Part shown: positions 54,801 through 62,378 of the stretch, in pieces
Position numbering within the stretch: position 1 is the stretch's first letter
Layout: each line of letters begins with the position of its first letter
Source: Symbiodinium natans
Taxonomy: Eukaryota > Sar > Dinophyceae > Suessiales > Symbiodiniaceae
DNA length: 64,000 nt
NCBI GenBank assembly: GCA_905221605.1
Contig: CAJNDS010000424.1
Span: 622,978-686,977, forward strand
Direction of reading: 5' to 3'
The notes under the pieces: generated by a model
The model's database searches: none
What the model saw: only the letters and a program-made list of their open reading frames with translations
What the model was told of the DNA's origin: nothing
Program-made: the position numbers and the translations under genes

Positions 54801-57800
54801 GCATTGCAAAGACCTTCGCTATGCTTTGTGTTATATTGTTGTCAAGAGAAGCAGCTTTCTTGGTAGTGGCAGCCGCCGCATTTCTAGCAACAGCCTCGCA
54901 GCTGCTTGGGCGAAAAGAAGATGCGGTTGCGGAGAGCGACCGCCTCGCTGAACTTGAGACCGCAGATGCGCGAAGACCTCGCATTTATCCAGTCGGTTTT
55001 TGGCAGTTGTGGCTGCTTCAGTGTGCCGGCTGGCTGTCGGTGTGTACCTGGAGCTTCTATTTCACAAGTGTGTGGGCAGAAGTGAAGGGAGCCCGCTCGA
55101 GTGCCAGTGCCGGATTTGAGCCGGCCGTGCGAGAAGCCACTGGCTACTTGCTGCTGGGCTCCTTTGTCTTCCTGGCGGCAGGGGGTTTCTTGCACCGGTT
55201 ATCAGGGCCGTCAGGGATCTGTAAAGATGAGTGGGTGGCGCTGTTTGCATCTGTTTTTGTCATGATGAGCACCCTCATTGCTTGTTGCCTGGCTCACTTA
55301 AACAGCATACTGTACTGGCTGGCAGCAGCTTTGGTGGTTCTTGCCATGCCTGTCGCCTATCAGATACTTTCGAACACACCGTTCAAGTGGTTGGAGAGCC
55401 AGCCAGGGTTCGACGCCACACAGCGAGGTTGGCTTACAGGCATCTTCAACACCACGCTGGCGGTGGCACAGGCCTTCACGGCCGTCCTCAGTGGTCCCAT
55501 TGTGGCGGCAGCCGGGGGTAGACTTTGGGCTGCATATGCCGCCGCAACTCTCTTCGATGCCCTGGTTCTCCTCCTTGTGCTGGTCATGAGGCTCGTGACG
55601 CCCATGTCACCCTCTCCGCGCGATCTCGGCGGGAATCGGCGATGAGCAGGTCGAGGGGAGGGTATGCGAGGGGTCGTAGTCCCTTCGCGAAGCATCGCCC
55701 GGCAGCCCAGCACTGGCACGTGGAGAAGGAAGAACACCCCAAATTCCGCGAAGATGAACCTCAACTAATTACGACTGGTGGAAGCCATGCTGGAGAGTGG
55801 CGCCATGCGTCGCGCTGCGGAGGAAGCAGAGGGACAGGAACTGCACGCGCTGCCGACCGCAGGTGGAAGAACCCCGTGCCATGGGCGCTGAATCCGACTG
55901 CGAAGCTGGTGCTGCCTAATTACATTGTGCGTCTGCGCCCGCAACAAGCGACCAGTGAGTTGCCAAGGGGCATCCCCACTCTCCCTGCACAGATCTCTAA
56001 CCCAAGAATTCCAAAGCTCACCCACGAAACTCAACCCAACACACCTAAGCCACCTGAACTGAGACCTTCGACCCCAAGATTTGTTTAAACAAGTAGCAGT
56101 ATACCTCTAAACAAACCCCTGTGTAAGCCTACATCTGCTTCCCCAAGCCAGGATTGTCCCAGTCTATGTCTTTGGCGAGGCGCAGCTGCCAGCGCCCGAG
56201 CTTTGAAGTCTACAAAAACTACCTAAGAGTGGCACAGACAAAGGATGTACTATACTATACTATACTATACTATACTATACTGTAGTGTACTATACTGTGC
56301 TATATGCTTTACTATACAAGTACGATATACTATCCTAGACTATCGTATACTATACTACACTCGACTATACTCCACAAAGCACCCTGTGTAGCTAGCTGGC
56401 TCCGCAAACCTGAAGCACAGGTTCAAGCAGTCCCGCTTCCTCATGGGCCTTAGATCCTGGGTGCAGCGCACACTAGGCGCCAGCCTCAGCTGTTCTTTGT
56501 TTGGTTTTTCTTTGTCGCTTTTTTGACAGGAGGAATAGCAATATCCATAAGCGCAACGAGCATAGTGATGATACTTGCCGTCGTCGTGCCCGTTGACAGC
56601 GCCATCGCCATCAGCAGCAGCATCGTAGGAGTTCATGCTCTTCGGCACCCTAAACCCTAAACCCTAAACCCTAAACCCTAAACCCCAAACCCTAAACCCT
56701 AAACCCTAAACCCTAAACCAAAGTTAAAGTGCGCCAGGCCTCCTTTGTTTGCTTCCTGAACCCCGCCCATCAGCCCTGACAAGCCGGAGCTTAGGGTTTA
56801 GAAGCCTGGTAAAACCCTAAACCCTAAACCCTAGCCCCTACAAGCCTCTACGAGCGCCTAAGAACCTTAAACCCTAAAGCCCTGAAAACGCCAAATCCCG
56901 AAACCATACGAGAATTCGGGAAGTAGGCACCTTAAAAATCCGGGGCTAAAGCTTAACCCTAAACCTGAAGCCCTAAAGCCCTAAAGCCTGAATCCTACAC
57001 CCTAACCCCTACTTCTCAAATGTCCCTGCAAAGAAGCTCCTAGGATGCCCAGTAGTACCCTTATTCCCTTTTTGGTAGGTTTAGGTTCCCTTATAAACCC
57101 CTTTAAGCCCCTAAACCCTAAACCCGAAACCCTTTTTCATCCTAGGTTACTGGGCAACCTAGGCTCTAAGCAAGCCCCGCAGGTGTCGCCCTTGTCATGC
57201 CTTACGGGCCCCGGGGTCTGCCAAGACCTCAAGACTGGTTTAGGGTTTAGGGTTTAGGGTTCGAGGGCTTTGGGTGGTTTGTGCGTTAAGGGTTTAATTT
57301 GGGTATTTAGGGTTTATAAGGATTTCGGTGAACCAGGGTATTTGGGTTTGGGGGGGTGGGATCGAGAAGAAAAACGGTTTGGGGCATTTGCAGCGTTGTA
57401 TAAGTGCATTTCGGTTTGAAAGGATTTGGAGAAATAAGAGTGTTGCGGGCTTCGTTTTTAGAGCAATGAGGCGCAGTGGGGCCTTGTTCCTAGGGTATGT
57501 AGGGCGTAGGGTATAGGGTAAACGGGGGCTTAGAGTGTTCTGGGACTGTTAGAGTCAATAGGAAAGCTTGGGCTGACCTCGAGTTCCTGCACTAGGGCCG
57601 TACGGGAATGTCCGACAATTGGAGGGGTTGGGGGTCCTTTTCGGGGTTCCTAGAACTTAGATGAGAGTATTCGGTACCCCTGTTTGGAGAAAGATCCCAA
57701 AAACTTAACGCCCGCTTCATATTCACGGGCTATATTAAGCGCCACCAGTCCATTAAAACCCGATTAAGATACCACCAAGGGAAGCAACCTGAGACGCGAG

Positions 57801-58702
57801 AACCCTTAAGGCTTAGGACCTAGCAGTTTATGGGTGCCCGATACTGGGGATCGGAGGCCCCCGGACTCAAGGTTTAGGGTTTAGGGTTTAGGGTTTAGGA
57901 TTTAGGGTTTAGGGTTTAGGGTTTAGGGTTTAGGGTTTAGCGTTTAGGGTTTCGGGTTTAGGGTTTAGGGTTTAGGGTTTAGGGCACCCAGGCCATGGCA
58001 AACATTTTCGGATCCCGTGCGGATCGTGGTGGGAAAGCCGCTCCCCATGCCGAGGACGGGCGTGGGGTTTAGGGTTTAGGGTTTAGGGTTTAGGGTTTAG
58101 GGTTTAGGGTTTAGGGTTTATGGGGTTTCTAGCGGCTTTCTAGGCTTTCGTAGGGTTTCTGGGGTTTCTGGGGTTTCTAGGGATTTCTAGGGATTTCTAG
58201 GGTTTCTAGCTTTGGTCCCAGGGTTGACGTGGCCTGCAAACCCCAGCTGCTCTCGTGCTCAGGATGCCGGACCCCAGCAAGGCCGACGTGACGGAGCACC
58301 ATTCCAAGTCCGATTCCCAGTGGTTTAGGGTTTCGGGTTTGGGGTTTAGGGGTTGGGGTTTAGGGTTTAGGGTTTGGGGTTTAGGGTTTAGGGTTTAGGG
58401 GTTTCATGGGGTTGCAAGGGTTTGGGTTTGTAGGGCTTGTAAGGGGTTTTAAGGGTTTACAGGGTTTACAGGGTTTACAGGGTTTTGCAGGTTTTTTTCC
58501 TGGGGCTTTTCTGGACACTGGGGAGAGGGCAGAACGGCGAGTACCTAGCAGGGGGGGCTCCAAATCCAGGTACGTGCAAGAGCTGACCCAGCTCTTCGAA
58601 AGGCACAAGGCGGGCGTTTCAGGAAAGTGCTCTCTGCCTTGGGCTCCTGATCCTGCTCAGCACTGTCTTCTCCCCAAAAGCCCTGCTGATAAATCACCCT
58701 AA
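45889..58702 (+). CDS. DGAT2-family acyl-CoA acyltransferase (diacylglycerol acyltransferase type 2), large split gene
   Basis: Makes triacylglycerol by acylating diacylglycerol (or a related acceptor) at ER/lipid-droplet membranes. Exons and motifs in family order: 45889-about 45940 VAVHPHGVLSLGHYL (HPHG catalytic motif); 46491-46551 GAWLRNAFRFKG; 46617-46707 LFKLPIVRELALGLG; 47075-about 47132 VDAHRDVAKKCLSNGS; about 47504-47565 ISVVPGGEREQLLAQQ; 48481-48515 joined to 56152-about 56197 giving GFVRLALQHGVPIVPVYVFG then EAQLPAP; 56416-56503 MGLRSWVQRTLGASLSCSLF; 57183-57237 GVALVMPYGPRGLPRPQD; 57992-58066 VRIVVGKPLPMPRTG; 58263-58322 MPDPSKADVTEHHSKSDSQ; 58570-58702 YVQELTQLFERHKAGVSG, stop TGA. 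Phases match at all joints from 48515 on except 56197/56416, where the donor is unfixed. N-terminal exons and any exon between 47565 and 48481 are missing from the model. A transporter gene lies in intron 48516-56151. Confidence 0.8.
46552..46616 (+). other. 65-bp DGAT2 intron, mostly telomere heptamers
   Basis: GTAAGCC... five CCCTAAA-type units ...TCTGAG. Both flanking exons are in phase 0 and in family order, so the limits are well supported. Confidence 0.8.
46708..47074 (+). other. DGAT2 intron with two TTTAGGG tracts
   Basis: Strong donor GTGAGC at 46708, acceptor CCGAG at 47074; phase 1 to 1 gives Arg-Ser-Val. Tracts at 46731-46792 and 46990-47025. Confidence 0.75.
47689..48480. repeat. 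Telomere tracts of both orientations in a DGAT2 intron region
   Basis: TTTAGGG 47690-47766, CCCTAAA about 13 units 47881-47974, TTTAGGG about 13 units 48082-48182, CCCTAAA-type 48389-48428. The unique piece 47614-47688 has an AG-to-GT open frame but does not fit the DGAT2 family. Confidence 0.9.
49196..49281 (+). mobile_element. MITE family D, short copy without telomere insert
   Basis: TAGGGGTCGGAGAGTTACGA ... ATTCCCGTATGGTCCCTATA ... CCCTATTCTAATTATTCAGG CCCCC. It gives the uninterrupted sequence against which 33171-33318 is judged. Confidence 0.75.
49671..49777 (+). repeat. Dispersed repeat H, copy 2
   Basis: TGTGGTGCCTTTACTGTAAC ... GTAAGTGCAGCCAAG, homologous to 20699-20806. Confidence 0.75.
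50241..50389 (+). repeat. 9-bp array TTTAGAGGG, about 17 copies
   Basis: Perfect nonamers, one telomere heptamer with an extra GA. It translates to Gly-Phe-Arg repeats (or Ser-Lys-Pro on the other strand), which is not a gene. Confidence 0.95.
51205..51293 (+). CDS. Candidate exon upstream of the nested transporter
   Basis: Acceptor CTTCAG (51204). The frame contains ATEAGGGHARDGLERLRLKE and ends CCA G at 51293, followed by GTTTAGGG: the donor is a telomere heptamer. The hydrophilic content would suit the cytosolic N-terminus of the transporter that follows, but the phase (1) does not match the exon at 51768 (phase 0), so an exon is missing or the frame is wrong. Confidence 0.3.
51571..51722. 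repeat. Heptamer variant arrays CCTAAAG and CCGAAAG
   Basis: Three CCTAAAG, five CCGAAAG, then about 14 CCTAAAG units without interruption: a telomere-derived variant spread by tandem amplification. Confidence 0.95.
51768..55645 (+). CDS. Sucrose-transporter/SLC45-like MFS sugar carrier, nested in a DGAT2 intron
   Basis: Predicted H+-coupled sugar carrier of the major facilitator superfamily. Exons: 51768-51818 (LAQICEPLFMPLLLELQ, helix 1), 52458-52531 (ISPAAGLLLQPCVGALSDKH, family motif of the helix 2-3 loop), 52830-52913 (RPFILLFGLMAVVGLTAAL, helix 3), 53040-about 53091 (GGILAFCVVAWFHV, helix 4), 54711-55645 (one long exon; TPTRAQMNDVF matches the family P.RA...D motif before helix 5, then about seven more helices and stop TGA). 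Joints 51818/52458 (phase 0), 52531/52830 and 52913/53040 (both phase 2, both with GA donors) are consistent. The join to 54711 is not solved: a small exon is probably missing. The start codon is unknown. The long exon includes VAYQILSNTPFKWLESQ and GWLTGIFNTTLAVAQAFTAV, typical of helices 10-11. MITE A fills intron 52914-53039. It lies wholly inside DGAT2 intron 48516-56151. Confidence 0.8.
52078..52183 (+). repeat. Telomere-type TTTAGGG tract, about 15 units
   Basis: Inside transporter intron 51819-52457. The opposite orientation follows in the same intron at 52325-52441. Confidence 0.95.
52325..52441 (-). repeat. Telomere-type CCCTAAA tract, about 16 units
   Basis: Ends 16 bases before the acceptor CACCAG of the exon at 52458. 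CCCTAAACT variants recur every second or third unit at its start. Confidence 0.95.
52925..53033. mobile_element. MITE family A copy that makes up almost a whole intron
   Basis: CCCAAAGAGCCGAATACCCC to GGGGTATTGGGCTCGTTGGG, nearly perfect inverted repeat around GGATCC. The inferred intron is 52914-53039 (GA donor, AG acceptor), so 109 of 126 bases are the element. Confidence 0.85.
53092..54710. other. Transporter intron, mixed content
   Basis: TTTAGGG 54010-54078 and 54204-54253, poly-C 54257-54280, a palindromic piece at 54280-54430 (CTTAAGGTAATTTAGGGATA and inverted/direct relatives), MITE C fragment near 54465-54500. One small exon between helix 4 and TPTRA is expected but not found. Confidence 0.6.
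55646..56151. other. Interval between the transporter stop and the next DGAT2 exon
   Basis: A basic open frame starting with ATG at 55642 (overlapping the transporter stop) runs to 56088 but has no motif. It contains no telomere heptamer. It could be 3' UTR plus DGAT2 intron. Confidence 0.5.
56247..56365. repeat. (ACTAT)n microsatellite
   Basis: About 8 near-perfect pentamers, then degenerate copies; lies within the DGAT2 intron before 56416. Confidence 0.9.
56504..57182 (+). other. DGAT2 intron with telomere tract and MITE F
   Basis: Donor GTTTTTC at 56504, acceptor CCCGCAG at 57182 (phase 1). It contains CCCTAAA about 10 units at 56650-56719, drifted units 56800-57000 and MITE F 57041-57162. 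Confidence 0.75.
57041..57162 (+). mobile_element. MITE family F copy carrying telomere-type sequence
   Basis: Same termini as 6519-6632 (CTAGGATGCCCAGTAGTACC ... TACTGGGCAACCTAG). In place of AAAAACAGGGCA it has CCCTAAACCCTAAACCCGAA (about 57108-57130). It lies 20 bp before a DGAT2 acceptor. Confidence 0.8.
57238..57991 (+). other. DGAT2 intron starting with the telomere heptamer
   Basis: GTTTAGGGTTTAGGGTTTAG immediately follows exon base 57237, and a second tract lies at 57872-57985, ending four bases before CACCCAG. Phase 2 to 2 gives Trp between the exons. Confidence 0.8.
58067..58262 (+). other. DGAT2 intron starting with eight telomere heptamers
   Basis: G|GTTTAGGG repeated to about 58120, then drifted GGGTTTCTA units (58125-58210) and unique sequence ending GTGCTCAG. 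Phase 2, joining GTG GG|G ATG. Confidence 0.85.
58323..58569 (+). other. DGAT2 intron starting with telomere-type repeat
   Basis: GTTTAGGGTTTCGGGTTTGG from the first base, drifting to GGGTTTACA units; acceptor AATCCAG. Phase 2, joining TG|G TAC (Trp-Tyr). Confidence 0.85.
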
Positions 58703-59614
58703 ACCCTAAACCCTAATGTTGCACCCGCTTTAGTGGATGGGACCGCTATTATGCGATGTTCCGAAAATCTTATACAGAACCCCCCATTGTTTAGGGTGGT
58801 TCACAATTATGCGATGTTGTCCCGGCTGGGGTTGAAGGGCGGGGGGCCGGGGAGCCAAAAACTAAGAACAAGTTTTGAATAAGAAACTCCGGGTTTTTTG
58901 GTGTCCAGCCTTCTTTAACTTCCTTGTAAATTTTCATTACGAAACAGGCCCCCAAACAATTTTCCAAGGGAGTAGCCCACGAGCTGCCCTGATTCGCTTT
59001 AGCAAGTTGTTTCGGTGGTCCGCATTAATGCGGAGCCCCTGCGACCGTGGAGCTACAAAACCTGGAAAGCTTAGACCCTCAAGCTTCAAGGCTTCCCCCT
59101 CAACCCTCGACCCCTAGCCGCCCTACCCCCAGCCCCCGTCCCAGCCCCATCCCACATTATTAAGGATCCCCGAAAACCCCAAAATTGTTTGGGGGGGGGG
59201 GGGGGGGACCCCCCCACACTAAGCGAGTCCAATATTAAACCCTAAACCCTAAACCCAAAACCCTAAACACTCAAAGCCTCTTCGCAGAGGCAAGCGCCGG
59301 ATATCCAGAATCCACATTGCAGATCGCCGTGGGCCAAGATGGGGGTTTCCGAAACGGGGGTGCCCTGTTTTTGTGGCTCCTAGTCCGATAATCAGGATTA
59401 CCTATTTCGGGAAATGCTCAGATCTAGTAGGGACGGGAGTTGGATGGACATTTGCATACTTGCGCTGATTTTGAGACCTCGGCACCCTTAGGGCTTAGGG
59501 CTGAGGGCTTAGGGCTTAGGGCTTAGGGTTTAGGGTTTAGGGTTTAGGGTCTAGGGTGTAGGGTTTAGGGTTTAGGGTTTAGGGTTTAGGGTGAAGATTG
59601 AGTTGACCACTCAG
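58703..59614. repeat. Intergenic: poly-G, MITE C fragment, telomere tract
   Basis: G-run 59190-59207 with palindromic flanks, MITE C-like 59340-59420 (GGGGGTTTCCGAAACGGGGG), CTTAGGG then TTTAGGG about 14 units at 59488-59592. An open frame at 58875-59117 has no motif. Confidence 0.7.
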
Positions 59615-59693
59615 GTTTGAGAAGGCCCTGCGCCGGGACCGCGTGGAGAAAAGTCTGCGCGGAATCTTGTCACGTCTGCCGTTCCCCCCTGTC
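59615..59693 (+). CDS. Candidate exon, basic helix, unknown protein
   Basis: After CACTCAG (59614) the frame TTT GAG AAG GCC encodes FEKALRRDRVEKSLRGILSR, then LPFPPV, with a possible GC donor near 59696. A telomere tract lies just upstream and another (59711-59830) just downstream. It might be an upstream exon of the formin gene at 60.2 kb, but phase continuity was not shown. Confidence 0.35.
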
Positions 59694-59919
59694 AGAGGCG
59701 CCAGAGGTCCCCCTAAACCCTAAACTCCAAACCCTAAACCCTAAACCCTAATTGAACCCGAAAGCCTAAGCCCTAAACCCTATAAACCCTAAACCTTAAT
59801 CCCTAAACCCTAAACCCTAAACCCTAAACCTTTAGAGCAGCTTCTCCGTTAGCGCTCGCCCGAACTGATGGCCCAACGATGTGGAAGCAGCCGCGGGAAC
59901 AGTCGGCTTTAAGAACCTT

Positions 59920-60070
59920 ACTTGGAGGTTCAGGGTACTTAGTAACCCATGATAAGTGTAGTTATAACGCGTCCAGAAGCTCCTTAAGTATCCGAATAGG
60001 GTTATAATTGGGTCATAGAAGTACGGATATATTGGGTTACTAAGTTACTAAGTACCATGAACCTCCAAGT
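59920..60070. mobile_element. MITE family E, second copy
   Basis: ACTTGGAGGTTCAGGGTACT at the left, AGTACCATGAACCTCCAAGT at the right; the interior TTATAACGCGTCCAG loop differs from 14965-15079. Confidence 0.8.
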
Positions 60071-60232
60071 AGTGGTGTGACATCCTGCCTTGTCCCAGCA
60101 TTTTTACTTCACAGCCTGGCACGTGTCCTTCCCCTCGATCGCCAGACCAGCACCGTCCATCAGAGACAAACCCTCAAACCCTAAACCCTAAACCCTAAAC
60201 CCTAAACTCCATTGTCGGATTCTTCGCAAGCC

Positions 60233-61016
60233 ATGGACGGCCCGCCAGAAAACGATGAAGCCCCGAGCACCAGCGGTAAAGGCAAGGCCAAGGGCAAAGC
60301 ACCCACAAAGTCTGCCGACACCAAAGGTGGCAAGAAAGGGGCAGGAAGCTAGGCCCGTGGCACATTTTTTCTTTTTTCCCTCTTATTGGGTCTCAGAGGA
60401 TCATACTCAGGGACATTTTCGATTTTCCCTTATATTGGGGTTAAGAGGATCATATTCAGGAATCTTTTTCAGAGGGTTTTTAAGCGAAACCTAAACCCTT
60501 TAAACCCCAAATCCTAAACCCTAAACCCTAAACCCTAAACCCTAAACCCTAAGGGCCATCCTAGGAAAGGGCAAGGGCGCACCGACCCTTTCCAAGCCTC
60601 CGATCGCGCCGGCGAAGGCGATGAAGCCGCTGTGGTGGAAGCGGCTGCTTTTTGGCACCGACTTGCAGCCCGGTGCCATCTGGGATACTTGGTGGCCCAG
60701 TGGTACCCTGTACCCTTTTTTTTGGGGTTCTGGGTTCCCTTTATAAAGTAAGCAACCCCCGAAAAGGATGCCCTTATTCGAATATGGACAATGGGACCCT
60801 AAACCCTAAACCCTGAACCCTAAACCCTAAACCCTAAACCCTAAACCCTAAACCCTAAACCCTAAACCCTAAACCCTAACCCCTAAACCCTAAACCCTAA
60901 ACCCTGAAGGGTTTAAGGGCCATCCAAGGATAGGGTGCGTGACGAAACCGCAAGCCTGCCGGTGGAGCTGCTGGAGCGGCGGTTCGGTAAGGCGGCCGTC
61001 TCTGCTCCGAAGCTTG
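60233..61016 (+). CDS. Formin-like protein, start of FH2 domain
   Basis: Formins nucleate and elongate actin filaments through the FH2 domain. Exons: 60233-60344 (ATG or acceptor CGCAAG; Gly/Lys-rich linker KGKAKGKAPTKSADTKGGKK), 60565-60683 (GKGAPTLSKPPIAPAKAMKP then LWWKRLLFGTDLQPGAIW), 60929-61016 (DRVRDETASLPVELLERRFG). MKPLWWKR...GAIWD is the conserved FH2 opening (MKPLFWnki...tiWd), and ELLERRF fits the following lE..F helix. Joins 60344/60565 (phase 1, GA donor) and 60683/60929 (phase 0, GA donor) are consistent. Introns contain CCCTAAA (60496-60552; 60796-60906), and the second begins directly with MITE F-like DNA. The rest of FH2 should lie further right and was not traced. The proline-rich FH1 region is poor here. 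Confidence 0.65.
60685..60794 (+). mobile_element. MITE F-like copy starting at a formin donor
   Basis: TACTTGGTGGCCCAGTGGTA ... GGGTTCCCTTTATAAAG ... AATATGGACAATGGG. It runs straight into a CCCTAAA tract of about 15 units. Confidence 0.6.
60796..60906 (-). repeat. Telomere-type CCCTAAA tract, about 15 units
   Basis: Follows MITE F inside the formin intron; ends 22 bases before the acceptor CCAAG. Confidence 0.95.
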
Positions 61017-61976
61017 GTAAGCTGAGTGGTGCCCTCTTTCTTGCCATTTTAAGAAGTGGGGGTTTACGATAATAAGGGACCCCTAGCAAAAAAGCCAAGT
61101 AGTAGGATTCCCAAGTATAGTAAGGAGCCCAACAAGGTATCCCTAATTTCGGAAAACCACCAAGTAGCCAAACCCACCCCGCCCCCCCTCCCCAAAAAAG
61201 GGATCGCACCCTCACTACGAATTTGGTTCTAGGCAGGCCCATGGGACATTTTATATTTTCCCTTGTTGGGTTTCAGAGGATCAATAATAATAAGAGGATC
61301 CTAAACCCTAAACCCTAAGCCCTAAACCCTTCTTAGGAGTATCTTTCAGAGGATTTTAAGGGCCATCCTAGGGTTCTATACTGGGCTACCAAGCACTTAC
61401 TGCTGGTTAGTAGGGAGGGAGGGAATGAGGCGCCCTATAGCCCCCTACCTTTTAAGGGATTATTTAGGGTACCTCATTCCCTGATTCCCTATTAACCGAC
61501 AGTAAGTATACACCCCCCTTCAAGGGATTGCATAGGGTACCTCATGCCCTCCTTCCCTACTAGCCACCCTAAACCCTAAACCCTAAACCCTAAACCCTAA
61601 ACCCTAAACCCTAAACCCTAAACCCTAAACCCTAAACCCTAAACCCTAAACCCTAAACCCTAAACAGTAAGAGTAAGGAAGGGGACTGCTGTATCTGCGG
61701 GCCCGGCAGATGTGATCCGGATCCGCACCGATGCTGCACCTGGGGCCGCCAGCTCTTTCCTCTTAAGCCCTATAACCCTAAACCATAAACCCTAAAACCC
61801 TATAAACCCTATATACCCTATAAACCCTATAAACCCGAAAACCCTATAAACCCTAAACCCTCACCCTAAAACCTAAACTTTAGACCCTATAAACCCTAAA
61901 CCCACTCTAGGGAGCCCAATGCCCCTGACCGAGACAAAGCCTCGATAAGGAGCCCTTAACCTTTTTCTGGGGGGGC

Positions 61977-62007
<31 letters not shown>

Positions 62008-62378
62008 CTTATTCTGAGTTTCTTTGATGAAGGAGGAGGAAGCCCGAAATGGCAACCAAGACCTGGGCTTGTAAAGGTCTATTACTTCGTCAGGGGCTGT
62101 GTCCCCGAAAGGGGGATGATTGCCCTCGCTATGCTACGACCATCGGGCTTTCTGGTACGCGGAGCGTAAGCCTGATGGGCCCTGTCAAGCATTGTAAGCT
62201 TGTCAAGGTACATCGAAGCCCGAGCGCCTGCGAATCCCTTCCTTTCCTTTCGGGGCTTGCAGCAGGTAATGCCGGTGCTGGCCAAAAGTAGGTGGTGTTC
62301 ACCTACAGCCAAGAAACAGAACTAAGAGTCACTACGTCAGGCAGAGAGAGACTGTACAGCTCAAGTGCAAGAAGACGG
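61017..62378. repeat. MITEs C and B, telomere tracts, poly-G
   Basis: MITE C reverse copy 61057-61161, MITE B 61396-61506 with a second right end at 61530-61563, CCCTAAA about 14 units 61566-61665, CCCTATAAA array 61796-61860, G-run 61967-62006. An 80-codon + strand frame at 62049-62291 (Cys-rich start) has no firm family. Confidence 0.7.
61396..61506. mobile_element. MITE family B
   Basis: CTTACTGCTGGTTAGTAGGG at the left, CCCTATTAACCGACAGTAAG at the right. Confidence 0.8.

Noticed and set aside
55642-56088. Open frame MSRSRGGYARGRSPF... overlapping the transporter stop
   Set aside because: Basic low-motif peptide in the GC-rich 3' flank with no splice or family support, and DGAT2 exon 56152 follows closely. 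A real small gene is possible but not supported.
62049-62291. 80-codon + strand frame with a Cys-rich start
   Set aside because: The cysteine spacing is only vaguely CCCH-like and the histidine is missing. No upstream acceptor or downstream context supports it.
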